A DNA stretch of 64,000 nt from Pseudomonas sp. C1C7 (GTDB lineage Bacteria > Pseudomonadota > Gammaproteobacteria > Pseudomonadales > Pseudomonadaceae), in contig NZ_JABFMP010000012.1 of assembly GCF_013359595.1 (NCBI RefSeq), forward strand, positions 62,001 to 126,000, in the 5' to 3' direction. Positions 45,787 through 56,318 of this stretch are shown here, one piece after another. The notes under the pieces were generated by a model. That model had not been told where the DNA came from, did not search any database, and was given only the letters and a program-made list of their open reading frames with translations. The position numbers and the translations under genes are program-made. Numbering within the stretch: the stretch's first letter is position 1; the number at the start of each line of letters is the position of its first letter.

Positions 45787-47061
45787 TCAAACGGCAACGT
45801 GATAGGGATTCCTCGGATCATGGTTCCAGTCCAGGAACGGTTTGCCGGTGTCCACCGGGACCATTTCGATGCAGTCCTGCACGGGGCAGGTGATCTGGCA
45901 CAGGTTGCAGCCCACGCATTCTTCGTCGATCACCTGATAGCTGTGGGTGCCGTCGGGTTTCTTCAGGCTGGCCACAGCCTGGTGCGAGGTGTCTTCGCAG
46001 GCAATGTGGCAGCGGCCGCAGCCGATGCAGGCCTCCTGGTCGATCTTCGCGATGACCTGATAGTTGATGTCCAGGTACTTCCAGTCCGTGGTGTTCCCCA
46101 CGGCGCGTCCGGAGAACTCGGCGATGCTGGCGTAGCCCTGACTGTCCATCCAGCGTGACAGGCCGTCCTTCATCTCTTCGACGATGCGAAAGCCATGAAG
46201 CATCGCCGCCGTGCACACCTGCACCGAACCGCTGCCCAATGCCATGAACTCCGCGGCATCGCGCCAGTTGCCGATACCGCCGATGCCGCTGATGGGCAGG
46301 CCGGCGGTCTGTGGGTCGCGGGCGATTTCGGCGACCATGTTCAAGGCAATCGGCTTGACCGCTGAACCACAGTAGCCGCCGTGGGTGCTTTTGCTGCCGA
46401 CGATCGGGTTGGCCACCATGCGCTCCAGGTCGACGCTGGTGATCGAGTTGATGGTGTTGATCAGCGACACCGCGTCGGCGCCACCGCGATGAGCCGCACG
46501 GGCGGCGACGCGGATGTCGGTGATGTTCGGCGTCAGCTTGACGATCACCGGCAGCGAGCAGTGCATCTTGCACCAGCGCGTGACCTGCTCGACATACTCC
46601 GGCACCTGGCCGACCGCCGCGCCCATGCCGCGTTCCGGCATGCCGTGGGGGCAACCGAAATTCAGTTCGATGCCGTCGGCGCCGGTGGCTTCCACCAGCG
46701 GCAGAATGTGTTTCCAGGACTCTTCGACGCAGGGCACCATCAGCGACACGATCAGCGCGCGGTCCGGCCAGTCCTTCTTGACCTGGGTGATTTCCCGCAG
46801 GTTGATCTCCAGCGAACGGTCGGTGATCAGCTCGATGTTGTTAAAGCCCAGCACCTCGCGGTTGGCGCCGTAGTGCGCCGAATAGCGCGACGATACGTTG
46901 ACCGCCGCCGGGTCCTCACCCAGGGTTTTCCAGACCACGCCACCCCAGCCGGCCTCGAAGGCGCGGACCACGTTGTAGGCCTTGTCGGTGGGCGGCGCGG
47001 AGGCCAGCCAGAACGGATTGGGGCTTTTGATGCCGGCGAAGACAATCGACAGATCGGCCAT
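45787..47061 (-). CDS. preA: NAD-dependent dihydropyrimidine dehydrogenase subunit PreA (PydA)
   Basis: 424 residues: FMN-binding dihydroorotate-dehydrogenase-like barrel (about 1-310: NPFWLASAPPTDK, ELNFGCPHGMPERGMG, INTINSIT, ISGIGGIGNW) and a C-terminal two-[4Fe-4S] ferredoxin domain with CIGCGRCHIAC and CVGCNLCQITC. It reduces uracil and thymine to the 5,6-dihydro forms with PreT. Where mammalian DPD has its catalytic Cys (GLACGQ), this protein reads GAAVGQ; as I recall, E. coli PreA also lacks that Cys. Starts directly at the preT stop. Confidence 0.94.
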   Translation of the reverse strand: MADLSIVFAGIKSPNPFWLASAPPTDKAYNVVRAFEAGWGGVVWKTLGEDPAAVNVSSRYSAHYGANREVLGFNNIELITDRSLEINLREITQVKKDWPDRALIVSLMVPCVEESWKHILPLVEATGADGIELNFGCPHGMPERGMGAAVGQVPEYVEQVTRWCKMHCSLPVIVKLTPNITDIRVAARAAHRGGADAVSLINTINSITSVDLERMVANPIVGSKSTHGGYCGSAVKPIALNMVAEIARDPQTAGLPISGIGGIGNWRDAAEFMALGSGSVQVCTAAMLHGFRIVEEMKDGLSRWMDSQGYASIAEFSGRAVGNTTDWKYLDINYQVIAKIDQEACIGCGRCHIACEDTSHQAVASLKKPDGTHSYQVIDEECVGCNLCQITCPVQDCIEMVPVDTGKPFLDWNHDPRNPYHVAV

Positions 47062-48429
47062 TTACGCAGCCTCCACATTGAGCATCAGTTGAGCATGAAT
47101 GGCCTCGGCGGCCCGTTTGCCGTGCTGCACGGCCTGCACGGTGAGGTCCTGGTCCAGGCTGGTGCAGTCGCCGCCGGCATACACGCCGGGAATGCTGGTG
47201 CGCAGGTTCTCGTCCACCAGCAGGCGATCGCCCTGGCGCTTGAGTTGAGCGGCCAGCGGGTCGGCGAGGGCGCTGTCATCGAAGCGCTGGCCGATGGCCT
47301 TGAAGATCGCATCGGCAGCCAGCTCGAAGGTTTCGCCAGTGGTTTGCAGGCGGCCCTCCACCAGATGGGTGCGGGCGAAACGCATGCCGCGCACCAGGCC
47401 CTGATCATCGAGCAATACTTGGTCCGGTTGCGCCCAGGTCAGCAGACGCACCTGATTGGCCTTGGCGATCTCCTGTTCGTGGTGGGTAGCGCCCATGTCC
47501 TCGGCGCCACGGCGGTACACCAGGTTGACGTCATGGGCCCCTAGGCGGGCCATTTGCACCGCCATGTCGATGGCGGTGTTGCCGGCGCCGAGGACGATGC
47601 AGTGGTCGGCCAGCGGCAGTTGGGTCAGGTCATCGGCCTGGCGCAGTTCGCGGATGTAGTCGGTGGCCGCGAGCAGGCCGGGGGCATCTTCATTGGCGAG
47701 GCCTAGCTGTTTGCTGGCGTTGAGGCCCAGGCCGAGGAACACCGCATCGTATTGCTGATGCAGTTCGCTGAGGCTCAGGTTGTCGCCGAGTTTCTGCCCG
47801 TGGCGAATTTCGATGCCGCCGATCTCCAGCAGGAAATCCAGTTCCTTCTGCGCGTAGTCGTCCACCAGCTTGTACTTGGCGATGCCGTATTCGTTCAGGC
47901 CACCGGCCTTTTCCCGCGCTTCGAAAATCACCACGTCGTGGCCGTGCATGGCGCTGCGATGGGCGCAGGCCAACCCGGCAGGACCTGCGCCGACCACGGC
48001 AATGCGCTTGCCGGTGGCGGCGGCGCGAGGGAAGGGATGCTGGTTGAAGTGCGCATTGTCCACGGCATAACGCTGCAGCAGGCCGATCAGCACCGGCGCG
48101 CACTCATGGGCGTTGTTGCGCACACAGGCTTGCTGGCAAAGGATCTCCGTCGGACACACCCGCGCACAGCTGCCGCCGAGGATGTTGGCCGACAGGATTT
48201 TTTGCGCGGCGCCCTGAACGTTGTCCTGGTGGATGTTGCGGATGAACGAGGGAATGTCGATTTCGCTGGGGCAGGCGTTGACGCAGGGTGCGTCGTAGCA
48301 ATACAGGCAGCGCGAGGCTTCCAGGTGGGCTTGTCGGTCGTTGAGCGGCGGCGCCAGGTCGGTGAAATGACCGGCGAGGACGGCCGCGTTCTCGTAGGGG
48401 TGCGGGAGATGGGTCAGGGTCTTGATCAC
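47062..48429 (-). CDS. preT: NAD-dependent dihydropyrimidine dehydrogenase subunit PreT (PydX)
   Basis: 455 residues from a GTG start at 48429 with GAGG 9 bases upstream. N-terminal Fe-S domain (C41-x2-C44-x4-C49-x3-C53, and GSCARVCPTE-ILCQQACVR), FAD motif VVGAGPAGLACAH, and NAD motif VLGAGNTAIDMA, as in glutamate synthase beta-type oxidoreductases. It takes electrons from NADH and delivers them to PreA. First gene of the preT-preA operon. Confidence 0.93.
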   Translation of the reverse strand: MIKTLTHLPHPYENAAVLAGHFTDLAPPLNDRQAHLEASRCLYCYDAPCVNACPSEIDIPSFIRNIHQDNVQGAAQKILSANILGGSCARVCPTEILCQQACVRNNAHECAPVLIGLLQRYAVDNAHFNQHPFPRAAATGKRIAVVGAGPAGLACAHRSAMHGHDVVIFEAREKAGGLNEYGIAKYKLVDDYAQKELDFLLEIGGIEIRHGQKLGDNLSLSELHQQYDAVFLGLGLNASKQLGLANEDAPGLLAATDYIRELRQADDLTQLPLADHCIVLGAGNTAIDMAVQMARLGAHDVNLVYRRGAEDMGATHHEQEIAKANQVRLLTWAQPDQVLLDDQGLVRGMRFARTHLVEGRLQTTGETFELAADAIFKAIGQRFDDSALADPLAAQLKRQGDRLLVDENLRTSIPGVYAGGDCTSLDQDLTVQAVQHGKRAAEAIHAQLMLNVEAA

Positions 48430-48494
48430 GGTTTTGGCCTCACGGTGATGGAGGTGCTGCCTCTGATGGGCATTGTTCGTTGCTGTGCGATCCC

Positions 48495-48567
48495 GTGCAG
48501 GAGCTGCCGAAGGCTGCGATCTTTTCAAGCAGGATCAAAAGATCGCAGCCTTCGGCAGCTCCTACAG
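48495..48567. repeat. REP-type inverted repeat (AAGATCGCAGCC family)
   Basis: GCAGGAGCTGCCGAAGGCTGCGATCTTTT faces AAAAGATCGCAGCCTTCGGCAGCTCCT. It lies between dihydropyrimidinase and preT; a lone half of the other family follows at about 48588-48615. Confidence 0.8.
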
Positions 48568-48626
48568 GGGAATGCATTTCAAAAATGTGGGAGCGTGGCT
48601 TGCCCGCGATAGGCCGCAGGCCGCTC

Positions 48627-50177
<1,551 letters not shown>

Positions 50178-50260
50178 TTACGGGAATCGGCAAGAATATT
50201 TTTTATATGCTTATTCCTGTTTTAAATTTCTGATTAATAACGATAAAAAATAGGAATCAG

Positions 50261-50288
50261 CAAAATGGTGCGGCCTTTCACCATTTTG
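50261..50288. promoter_or_regulatory. Perfect 10-bp inverted repeat CAAAATGGTG-N8-CACCATTTTG
   Basis: Two 10-base arms with an 8-base spacer and no T-run, about 195 bases upstream of the dihydropyrimidinase start. Probable operator. Confidence 0.55.
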
Positions 50289-50416
50289 ACGCACTTGACA
50301 GGATCGAAATATGAACGAGATTTTCTATGTGAAATCAGCTGTTTGAGGCGGGTCAATGTTTAATGCGCAGCATTCGCAATAAAGATTCACGCACCAGATT
50401 GAGTCCGGACTGTTCG

Positions 50417-50441
50417 GGCAACTTGACCGTGACAAGTTGCC
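50417..50441. promoter_or_regulatory. Perfect 9-bp inverted repeat GGCAACTTG-N7-CAAGTTGCC
   Basis: Includes TTGACC, which resembles a RutR half-site (TTGACCANNTGGTCAA), but the centre is not symmetric. It lies 156 bases upstream of the transporter ATG. Confidence 0.5.
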
Positions 50442-50596
50442 AAGGCACTCGATCCAATAAATAAAACTGATAAACATCAGTTGCTTGCAAAGTGTTTATG
50501 GAACTGCCCGATGCTCAAGAGAGGAGTGCGGCACAGTTATTGATGTCGCAAGCCCTCGATGAGCAAAAAAATAATTCAAAGAACAGTGGAGCGGCC

Positions 50597-52081
50597 ATGC
50601 AACAGAACAGATCCCAAGTGATCGAGCGCGACGGCTTGTTTGAGCTGGAAGCCGGCAGCGATGTCCTCGACAGTCCCCGTTACAACCACGACATGGCACC
50701 GACCAAGGTGCGCGAACGAACCTGGAACAAATGGCACATCACCGCGTTGTGGGTGGGCATGTCGATCTGCGTGCCGACCTATACCCTGGGCGGAGTGCTG
50801 ACCGCCTATTTCGGCCTGACCGTGGGCGAGGCACTGCTGGCGATTCTGTTCGCCAACATCATTGTGCTGATTCCCCTGACCCTGAACGCCTTTCCCGGCA
50901 CCAAGTACGGCATTCCGTTCCCGGTGTTGCTGCGTTCCTCGTTCGGCATCCTCGGCTCGAACATCCCGTGCCTGATCCGCGCGCTGGTGGCGTGCGGCTG
51001 GTTCGGCATCCAGACGATGTTCGGTGGGCTGGCCATTCACCTGTTTTTGGGATCGGTGTTCGAGGGCTGGAAATCCCTGGGCGGCACCGGTGAAGTCATC
51101 GGCTTCATGATGTTCTGGACGCTGAACCTGTGGGTGGTGATTCGCGGCGCCGAGTCGATCAAATGGCTGGAAACCCTGTCCGCGCCGCTGCTGGTGGCGG
51201 TGGGCGTGGGGCTGCTGGTGTGGGCGATGCCCAATGTGTCGATGACCGAACTGCTGGCGATTCCGGCCAAGCGTCCCGAAGGCGCCAGTGTGGTCGGTTA
51301 CTTCGCCGCAGGTCTCACGGCGATGGTGGGCTTCTGGGCCACGCTGTCGCTGAACATTCCGGACTTCAGTCGCTACGCCGAAAGCCAGAAGGCGCAGATT
51401 GTCGGGCAGATCATGGGGCTGCCGCTGACCATGTTCCTGTTCGCCGCGCTGGGCGTGGTGATGACCGCCGCTTCGGTGAAGCTCGTGGGCGTCACGGTGT
51501 CCGATCCGGTGACGTTGATCGGCCACATCCAGAGCCCGGTGTGGGTGGCGGTGGCCATGGCGCTGATCATCATCGCCACGCTGTCCACCAACACCGCGGC
51601 GAACATCGTCTCGCCCACCAACGACTTCCAGAACATCGCCCCCAAGGTCATCAACCGCACCAAGGCGGTGATGCTCACCGGTTTCGTCGGCCTGGCGCTG
51701 ATGGCCCATGAACTGCTGAAGAAGCTGGGGCTGATCGTCTCCGATATCAGCCTGGAGAGCGTGTATTCCAACTGGCTGCTGGGCTACTCCAGCCTGTTGG
51801 GACCGATCGCCGGGATCATGGTGGTGGACTATTTCCTGATCAAGAAACAGCAACTGGACCTTGCCGGGCTCTATCGCGATGACGTGTACCCGGCGTGGAA
51901 CTGGAGCGGGTTTTTCGCCTTTGGCGTGCCGGTGGTGCTGACGCTGCTGTCCCTGGGCAGCGATGCGTTCAGCTGGTTCTACAGCTATGGCTGGTTTACC
52001 GGGTCGGCGCTGGGTGGGTTGATCTATTACGGGTTGTGCGTGATGCGGTCGAGCCCGTCGGTCGTGAAATCTGCGTTGTGA
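50597..52081 (+). CDS. NCS1-family nucleobase (uracil/allantoin type) permease
   Basis: 494 residues from ATG 50597, which has TGGAG just upstream; in-frame ATGs at 50492 and 50498 would add an unsupported extension of 35 residues. Twelve membrane helices. NCS1 landmarks: YNHDMAPTKVRERTWNKWHITALW (split), GTKYGIPFPVLLRSSFG, WFGIQTMFGG, LSLNIPDFSRYA, and TNTAANIVSPTNDF. A Na+- or H+-coupled importer for uracil, thymine or the hydantoin-type substrate of the pathway. The beta-ureidopropionase-type gene follows after 80 bases. Confidence 0.92.
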   Translation: MQQNRSQVIERDGLFELEAGSDVLDSPRYNHDMAPTKVRERTWNKWHITALWVGMSICVPTYTLGGVLTAYFGLTVGEALLAILFANIIVLIPLTLNAFPGTKYGIPFPVLLRSSFGILGSNIPCLIRALVACGWFGIQTMFGGLAIHLFLGSVFEGWKSLGGTGEVIGFMMFWTLNLWVVIRGAESIKWLETLSAPLLVAVGVGLLVWAMPNVSMTELLAIPAKRPEGASVVGYFAAGLTAMVGFWATLSLNIPDFSRYAESQKAQIVGQIMGLPLTMFLFAALGVVMTAASVKLVGVTVSDPVTLIGHIQSPVWVAVAMALIIIATLSTNTAANIVSPTNDFQNIAPKVINRTKAVMLTGFVGLALMAHELLKKLGLIVSDISLESVYSNWLLGYSSLLGPIAGIMVVDYFLIKKQQLDLAGLYRDDVYPAWNWSGFFAFGVPVVLTLLSLGSDAFSWFYSYGWFTGSALGGLIYYGLCVMRSSPSVVKSAL

Positions 52082-52161
52082 GGACAGGCCCGCGAAGACG
52101 GCCTTGAAGACACCGGAAAACTGCCTGAAGAAATACACAAGAACTGCCTGAGGAGATCCCC

Positions 52162-53445
52162 ATGAACGCAGCCGTAGACGTTCTGCAATCCGCCCATCAG
52201 CACATCAACCGCGATCGCCTGTGGCAGTCGCTCATGGAGCTGGCCAAGCTCGGGGCCACGGTCAAGGGCGGGGTCTGTCGCCTGGCGCTCACCGATCTCG
52301 ACCGCCAGGCCCGCGACACCTTTGTGAAGTGGTGCGAGGAGGCGGGCTGCAGCGTCAGCATCGATGCGGTGGGCAATATCTTCGCCCGTCGTCCGGGGCG
52401 CAATCCGGACCTGCCGCCGGTGATGACCGGCAGCCACATCGACACCCAGCCCACCGGTGGCAAGTTCGATGGCTGCTTCGGCGTGCTGGCCGGTGTCGAA
52501 GTGTTGCGCACCCTCAATGACCTGGGCGTGGAAACCGAAGCGCCGCTGGAAGTGGTGGTGTGGACCAATGAAGAAGGCTCGCGTTTCGCTCCGTGCATGA
52601 TGGGCTCCGGGGTGTTTGCGCAAAAGTTCACCCTGGAAGAAACCCTGGCCAAGGTCGACGCCGAGGGCGTGACCGTGGGCGAGGCGCTCAATGCCATCGG
52701 CTATGCCGGGCCCCGGGCGGTCAGTGGTCACCCGGTGGGCGCCTATTTCGAAGCGCACATCGAGCAGGGGCCGATTCTGGAAGATGAACGCAAGACCATC
52801 GGCGTGGTGATGGGCGCCCTCGGGCAGAAGTGGTTCGACCTGAAACTGCGCGGCGTCGAAGCCCATGCCGGGCCAACCCCGATGCATTTGCGCAAGGATG
52901 CCCTTGTCGGGGCGGCGGTGATCGTCGGTGCGGTCAATCGTGCAGCGCTGGGCCATCAACCCCATGCCTGCGGCACCGTCGGATGCCTGCAAGCCTATCC
53001 GGGCTCACGCAACGTGATTCCCGGCGAAGTGCGCATGACTTTGGACTTCCGGCATCTGGAGCCGGCTCGCCTGGATTCGATGATCGCCGAAGTCCGCGAG
53101 GTGATCGACACCACCTGCCAGGAACACGGCCTGAGCTATGAACTGACTCCCACCGCCGATTTCCCGCCGCTGTATTTCGACAAGGGCTGCGTCGAGGCCG
53201 TGCGCGGTGCGGCGCAAGGCCTGGGCCTGTCACACATGGACATCGTCAGCGGGGCAGGGCATGACGCGATCTTCCTTGCCGAGCTTGGTCCGGCGGGGAT
53301 GATCTTCGTGCCGTGTGAAGGCGGTATCAGCCACAACGAAATCGAAAACGCCGCGCCGGATGATTTGGCGGCGGGGTGTGCGGTGTTGTTGCGGGCGATG
53401 CTGGCGGCGTCGGCGGCGGTGGCCAAAGGAGAACTCGCCGCCTGA
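52162..53445 (+). CDS. M20-family Zn hydrolase, beta-ureidopropionase / N-carbamoyl amino acid hydrolase
   Basis: 427 residues. Binuclear metal centre: GSHIDT (about 90-95), DGCFGVLAGVE, TNEEGSRF, AHIEQGP and the C-terminal GGISHNE. A lid domain motif VEAHAGPTPM is present. The family includes allantoate amidohydrolase, L-N-carbamoylase and bacterial PydC; the operon with permease, dihydropyrimidinase and PreTA points to hydrolysis of N-carbamoyl-beta-alanine to beta-alanine, CO2 and ammonia. Often annotated as hydantoinase/carbamoylase. Confidence 0.92.
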   Translation: MNAAVDVLQSAHQHINRDRLWQSLMELAKLGATVKGGVCRLALTDLDRQARDTFVKWCEEAGCSVSIDAVGNIFARRPGRNPDLPPVMTGSHIDTQPTGGKFDGCFGVLAGVEVLRTLNDLGVETEAPLEVVVWTNEEGSRFAPCMMGSGVFAQKFTLEETLAKVDAEGVTVGEALNAIGYAGPRAVSGHPVGAYFEAHIEQGPILEDERKTIGVVMGALGQKWFDLKLRGVEAHAGPTPMHLRKDALVGAAVIVGAVNRAALGHQPHACGTVGCLQAYPGSRNVIPGEVRMTLDFRHLEPARLDSMIAEVREVIDTTCQEHGLSYELTPTADFPPLYFDKGCVEAVRGAAQGLGLSHMDIVSGAGHDAIFLAELGPAGMIFVPCEGGISHNEIENAAPDDLAAGCAVLLRAMLAASAAVAKGELAA

Positions 53446-53553
53446 CCTGTGGCGAGGGGGCAAGCCCTAATGCCAGTCAGTTAAGGCAAAACACGGTCCA
53501 TGTAGCAGCTGGCGGCTTAGCTGACAGGCATTAGGGCTTGCCCCCTCGCACAG
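53446..53553. repeat. Long inverted repeat of a different family
   Basis: GCGAGGGGGCAAGCCCTAATGCC (53452-53474) faces its exact complement (53527-53549), and outer CCTGTG/CACAGG extend it. The loop holds TGTAGCAGCTGGCGG. It differs from the two common REP families in this window. Confidence 0.85.
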
Positions 53554-53638
53554 GAAACACCTGCACCAAAGGTTCTTCGCACGATTGCAGCCCCCGGTGG
53601 TCGTACATTTCAGGCCCCGTCGACCGAGTGGAGATGCA

Positions 53639-55138
53639 ATGAACCAGGATGTCCTGACCACCGAAACCAATCGCCGCCAGTTGCAGCAGATCATCGCCGG
53701 CCTCTCCGACGGGGTGATTGTGCTCGATCCGGACCAGAGCATTCTCTGGGCCAACGATGCGGCGCTGGCCATGCACGGTGTGGCGCAGGTCAGTGATCTG
53801 GGCGCCGATGCGTGGGATTACACCACGCGTTTCGCCTTGCGCTATCGCAACAATCACGTAGTCCCCGGCGACAGCTATCCGATCAATCGCGTCCTGCGTG
53901 GCGAGACCTTCAGTGATGTGCTGGTGGAGGTGACCGACACCTCGGATGAGCAACAGCGCACCTGGTTCCATCGCGTGCGCAGCCTGGTGCTGACCGATCG
54001 CTTCGATCAGCCCGAATCGCTGGTGCTGATCATGGACGACGTCACCGAATGGGCCAGCGCCGAGCAGCGTTTCGAGAAGACCTTCGCCGCCAACCCGGCG
54101 CCGGCGGTGATCTGCCGCCTCAGCGATTTGCGTTACATCAAGGTCAATCCGGGTTTTCTGGAAATGACCGGTTATACCCGGGATCAAGTCATAGGCACTT
54201 CTACCTATGAGCTGGATGTGCTGGAACAGGCAGAGAACAAGAACCTGGCCAAGCAGCGTCTGCTCGAAGGCGCGACCATCCCGCAGATGCAGGCCGAACT
54301 GCGCCTGCCCGACGGAGGCAGCAAGCAAGTGATCGTCGCTGGCCAGCCGCTGGAACTCAACGACGAGGCCTGCATGCTGTTTTCCTTCGTCGACATCGAA
54401 CCCCGATACCAGGCGGAAATGGCCCTGCGCCAGAGCGAGGAGCGCTTTGCCAAGGCGTTTCGCCTGTCACCGGTGCCGATCCTGGTATGTGGTGCGGGTG
54501 ATCAGGTCGTGCTGGACGTCAATGAAGCCTTCCTCGATACCCTTGGCTACCCCAGCGAAGAAGTCATTGGCGAAAGCATCACCCAGATCGATTTCATCGA
54601 AGACAAGGGCGCGCGCATGCGCCTGTTCGCGGCGCTGGAGAAAACCGGGCGTCTGGACCGTATCGATGTGCGGGTATGCAGGAAAGACGCGGGGCTGATC
54701 GATTGCGCGGTGTCGGCGGACACCGTGAACATTCAGGACAGTCCTTGCTACCTGCTGGTGTTGATGGACATTACCGAGCGCAAACGCACCGAACTGGAAC
54801 TGGTGTCGGCCATTGAAGAGGTGATGAAGGACGCGTCCTGGTTCAGCCGCACGCTGATCGAAAAACTGGCCAATGCGAAAAACGTCAACTCACCGCGATT
54901 GCCCAGCGTGTCCTTCACCGATCTCACCGCCCGGGAGCGCGATGTGTTGGGGTTGATCTGCGAGGGCCTGGCGGACAAGGAGATTGCCGCGCGCTTGAAA
55001 CTCGCACCGAACACCGTGCGCAATCACGTGGCGACGGTCTATTCCAAGCTCGATGTGCACAGCCGCAGCGAGGCGATTGTCTGGGCGCGGGAGCGGGGCC
55101 TGTTCTCCGGCACCGGGAAATCCAGGGGCCGAGGGTAA
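53639..55138 (+). CDS. Multi-PAS LuxR-type transcriptional regulator
   Basis: 499 residues from ATG 53639 (GGAG 5 bases before). Three PAS domains (about 10-135, 145-265, 280-400; QIIAGLSDGVIVLDPDQSILWANDAA, TFAANPAPAVICRLSD, AFRLSPVPILVCG) and a C-terminal LuxR HTH (LTARERDVLGLICEGLADKEIAARL, then NTVRNHVATVYSKLDVHSRSEAI). No kinase domain or membrane helix, so it probably senses a small molecule or redox state and binds DNA directly. Same strand as the pyrimidine genes but separated by the long repeat; a regulatory link is only a possibility. Confidence 0.88.
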   Translation: MNQDVLTTETNRRQLQQIIAGLSDGVIVLDPDQSILWANDAALAMHGVAQVSDLGADAWDYTTRFALRYRNNHVVPGDSYPINRVLRGETFSDVLVEVTDTSDEQQRTWFHRVRSLVLTDRFDQPESLVLIMDDVTEWASAEQRFEKTFAANPAPAVICRLSDLRYIKVNPGFLEMTGYTRDQVIGTSTYELDVLEQAENKNLAKQRLLEGATIPQMQAELRLPDGGSKQVIVAGQPLELNDEACMLFSFVDIEPRYQAEMALRQSEERFAKAFRLSPVPILVCGAGDQVVLDVNEAFLDTLGYPSEEVIGESITQIDFIEDKGARMRLFAALEKTGRLDRIDVRVCRKDAGLIDCAVSADTVNIQDSPCYLLVLMDITERKRTELELVSAIEEVMKDASWFSRTLIEKLANAKNVNSPRLPSVSFTDLTARERDVLGLICEGLADKEIAARLKLAPNTVRNHVATVYSKLDVHSRSEAIVWARERGLFSGTGKSRGRG

Positions 55139-55318
55139 GGTGCAAATGCACTAGCTGGCGGGGTGCAATTTGATGTGTTGAGCGCGGGCGGCGGCTCCTA
55201 GGCTGCAAGGGTGCGACAGGTACTTGCCAATGCCTGCGTGTCCCCTGCGAAGCAGCCGAAGGAATGCCCTGATGAATCTGCACCCCGAATTATCCCTGCC
55301 CCGGGATTTGAACCCATG

Positions 55319-55567
55319 ATGACGCTGGCCCAGCTGCGCATGCTGATCGAACGCAGTTTCTCTCCCCGCGCCTGTGATTGCAGCATCACCGGCGATCACT
55401 ACCTGACCGTCAAGCTCTACCACCCCCTCTCGGGGCAAGTGGATCTGGTGGTCAGTGGCTTGAACATGGCCACCCTGCAGTCAGCGGAAGCGGTGGCCGC
55501 GCTGATCGAAGAGCTGCGTTACGAACTCGATAGCAATACCCTGAATCGCCCGGATCCTGTGATGTAA
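55319..55567 (+). CDS. DUF1652 domain-containing small protein
   Basis: 82 residues; two adjacent ATGs at 55316 and 55319 are possible. The pattern MTLAQLRMLIERSFSPRACDC followed by LTVKLYHPLSGQVDLVVSGL is typical of DUF1652, a small family almost confined to Pseudomonas. Soluble, no signal peptide. Function not known. Single-gene unit. Confidence 0.8.
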   Translation: MTLAQLRMLIERSFSPRACDCSITGDHYLTVKLYHPLSGQVDLVVSGLNMATLQSAEAVAALIEELRYELDSNTLNRPDPVM

Positions 55568-55709
55568 GAACTGTCAGGTTTTCATGGCGTTGGCCAATGA
55601 TTGGGCTATAAGTGTTACGCAAATACTTTTTTTGTGACAGCTACGCGGATTTTTCGCGCAGTTGCCGTGGTCACAAAAAGGGTGTCTACCACTTATCGCG
55701 GGTCAACCT

Positions 55710-55928
55710 ATGAAAACTCTTGGGAAACGCGTTTTTGCACCTCTGGCACTCTGCACGGCGCTGCTCGCCGGCTGCTCCAGTCCGCCACCACCCCCTCCTG
55801 CCGCGCCGCCGCCCCCTCCAGTCCGCACCTGCCAGGCCATGGATAAAACCGATGTGCTGGGCGATGTGCGTGACGAAAACGGCGAGATAACGCGCATCAC
55901 GACCACCACGCGCTGCGTCACTCAGTAA
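55710..55928 (+). CDS. Small proline-rich lipoprotein
   Basis: 72 residues from ATG 55710. Signal peptide with lipobox LLAG-C (Cys at about 22) followed by SS, then a proline block (two runs of five to six Pro broken by Ala), and a C-terminal part with two cysteines (RTCQAMD, TTRCVTQ) that may form a disulfide. Ser after the lipid Cys suggests outer-membrane sorting. Function unknown; it may span or touch peptidoglycan. Confidence 0.8.
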   Translation: MKTLGKRVFAPLALCTALLAGCSSPPPPPPAAPPPPPVRTCQAMDKTDVLGDVRDENGEITRITTTTRCVTQ

Positions 55929-55946
55929 CGCCGGGCGCCGCCGTCC

Positions 55947-56222
55947 TTGAAGCCCCGTGTCGAGAAAATCGTTCTTTTCGCCGATCTTGTCGGCACGGCG
56001 GTGTTTGCCATCGAGGGCGCGATCAGCGCCATGCGCAGCGGCCTGGACCTGCTCGGGGTGATGGTGATTGCCTTCATCGTCGCCCTGGGTGGCGGGGTGA
56101 CCCGGGACCTGCTGATCGGCGCCACGCCGCCCAATGCCGTGGCCAACTGGCGTTATCCGGCGTTGCGCTTGCTGTCGGTGCACTTTGGTTGGCAGCTGCC
56201 AAAAATCAACACCTCCCTGTAG
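55947..56222 (+). pseudogene. Truncated TRIC/UPF0126-family membrane protein
   Basis: 91 codons from a TTG start, the only one available after the lipoprotein stop in the same frame. Residues about 8-75 match the first repeat of the trimeric intracellular cation channel family (FAIEGAISAMRSGLDLLGV, ALGGGVTRDLLIGATPPNAV, NWRYPAL), but intact members are near 200 residues with a second repeat. After NWRYPAL the sequence diverges and stops at a REP element. Most likely a gene remnant cut off by a deletion or REP-associated rearrangement. Confidence 0.65.
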
Positions 56223-56303
56223 GAGCTGTCGAGTGAAACGAGGCTGCGATCTTTTGATTTTCAAAAGCAAATCAGAAGATCGCAGCCTTCGGCAGCTCCT
56301 GCA
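56218..56303. repeat. REP-type inverted repeat (AAGATCGCAGCC family)
   Basis: AGGCTGCGATCTTTTGATTT faces AATCAGAAGATCGCAGCCTT, between the truncated channel gene and the convergent SDR gene. Its left arm has a small insertion (GTCGAGTGAAACG). Confidence 0.8.
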
Positions 56304-56318
56304 CAAATGCGGGTGGGA

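Noticed and set aside
50343..50356. TTGA-GGCGGG-TCAA as an FNR box
   Set aside because: Only the outer four bases of each half match; the inner T/A of the consensus is missing.
50492..50596. Longer N-terminus for the NCS1 permease
   Set aside because: The 35 extra residues are polar, have no ribosome site in front and do not fit the family N-terminus, which starts near MQQNRSQV.
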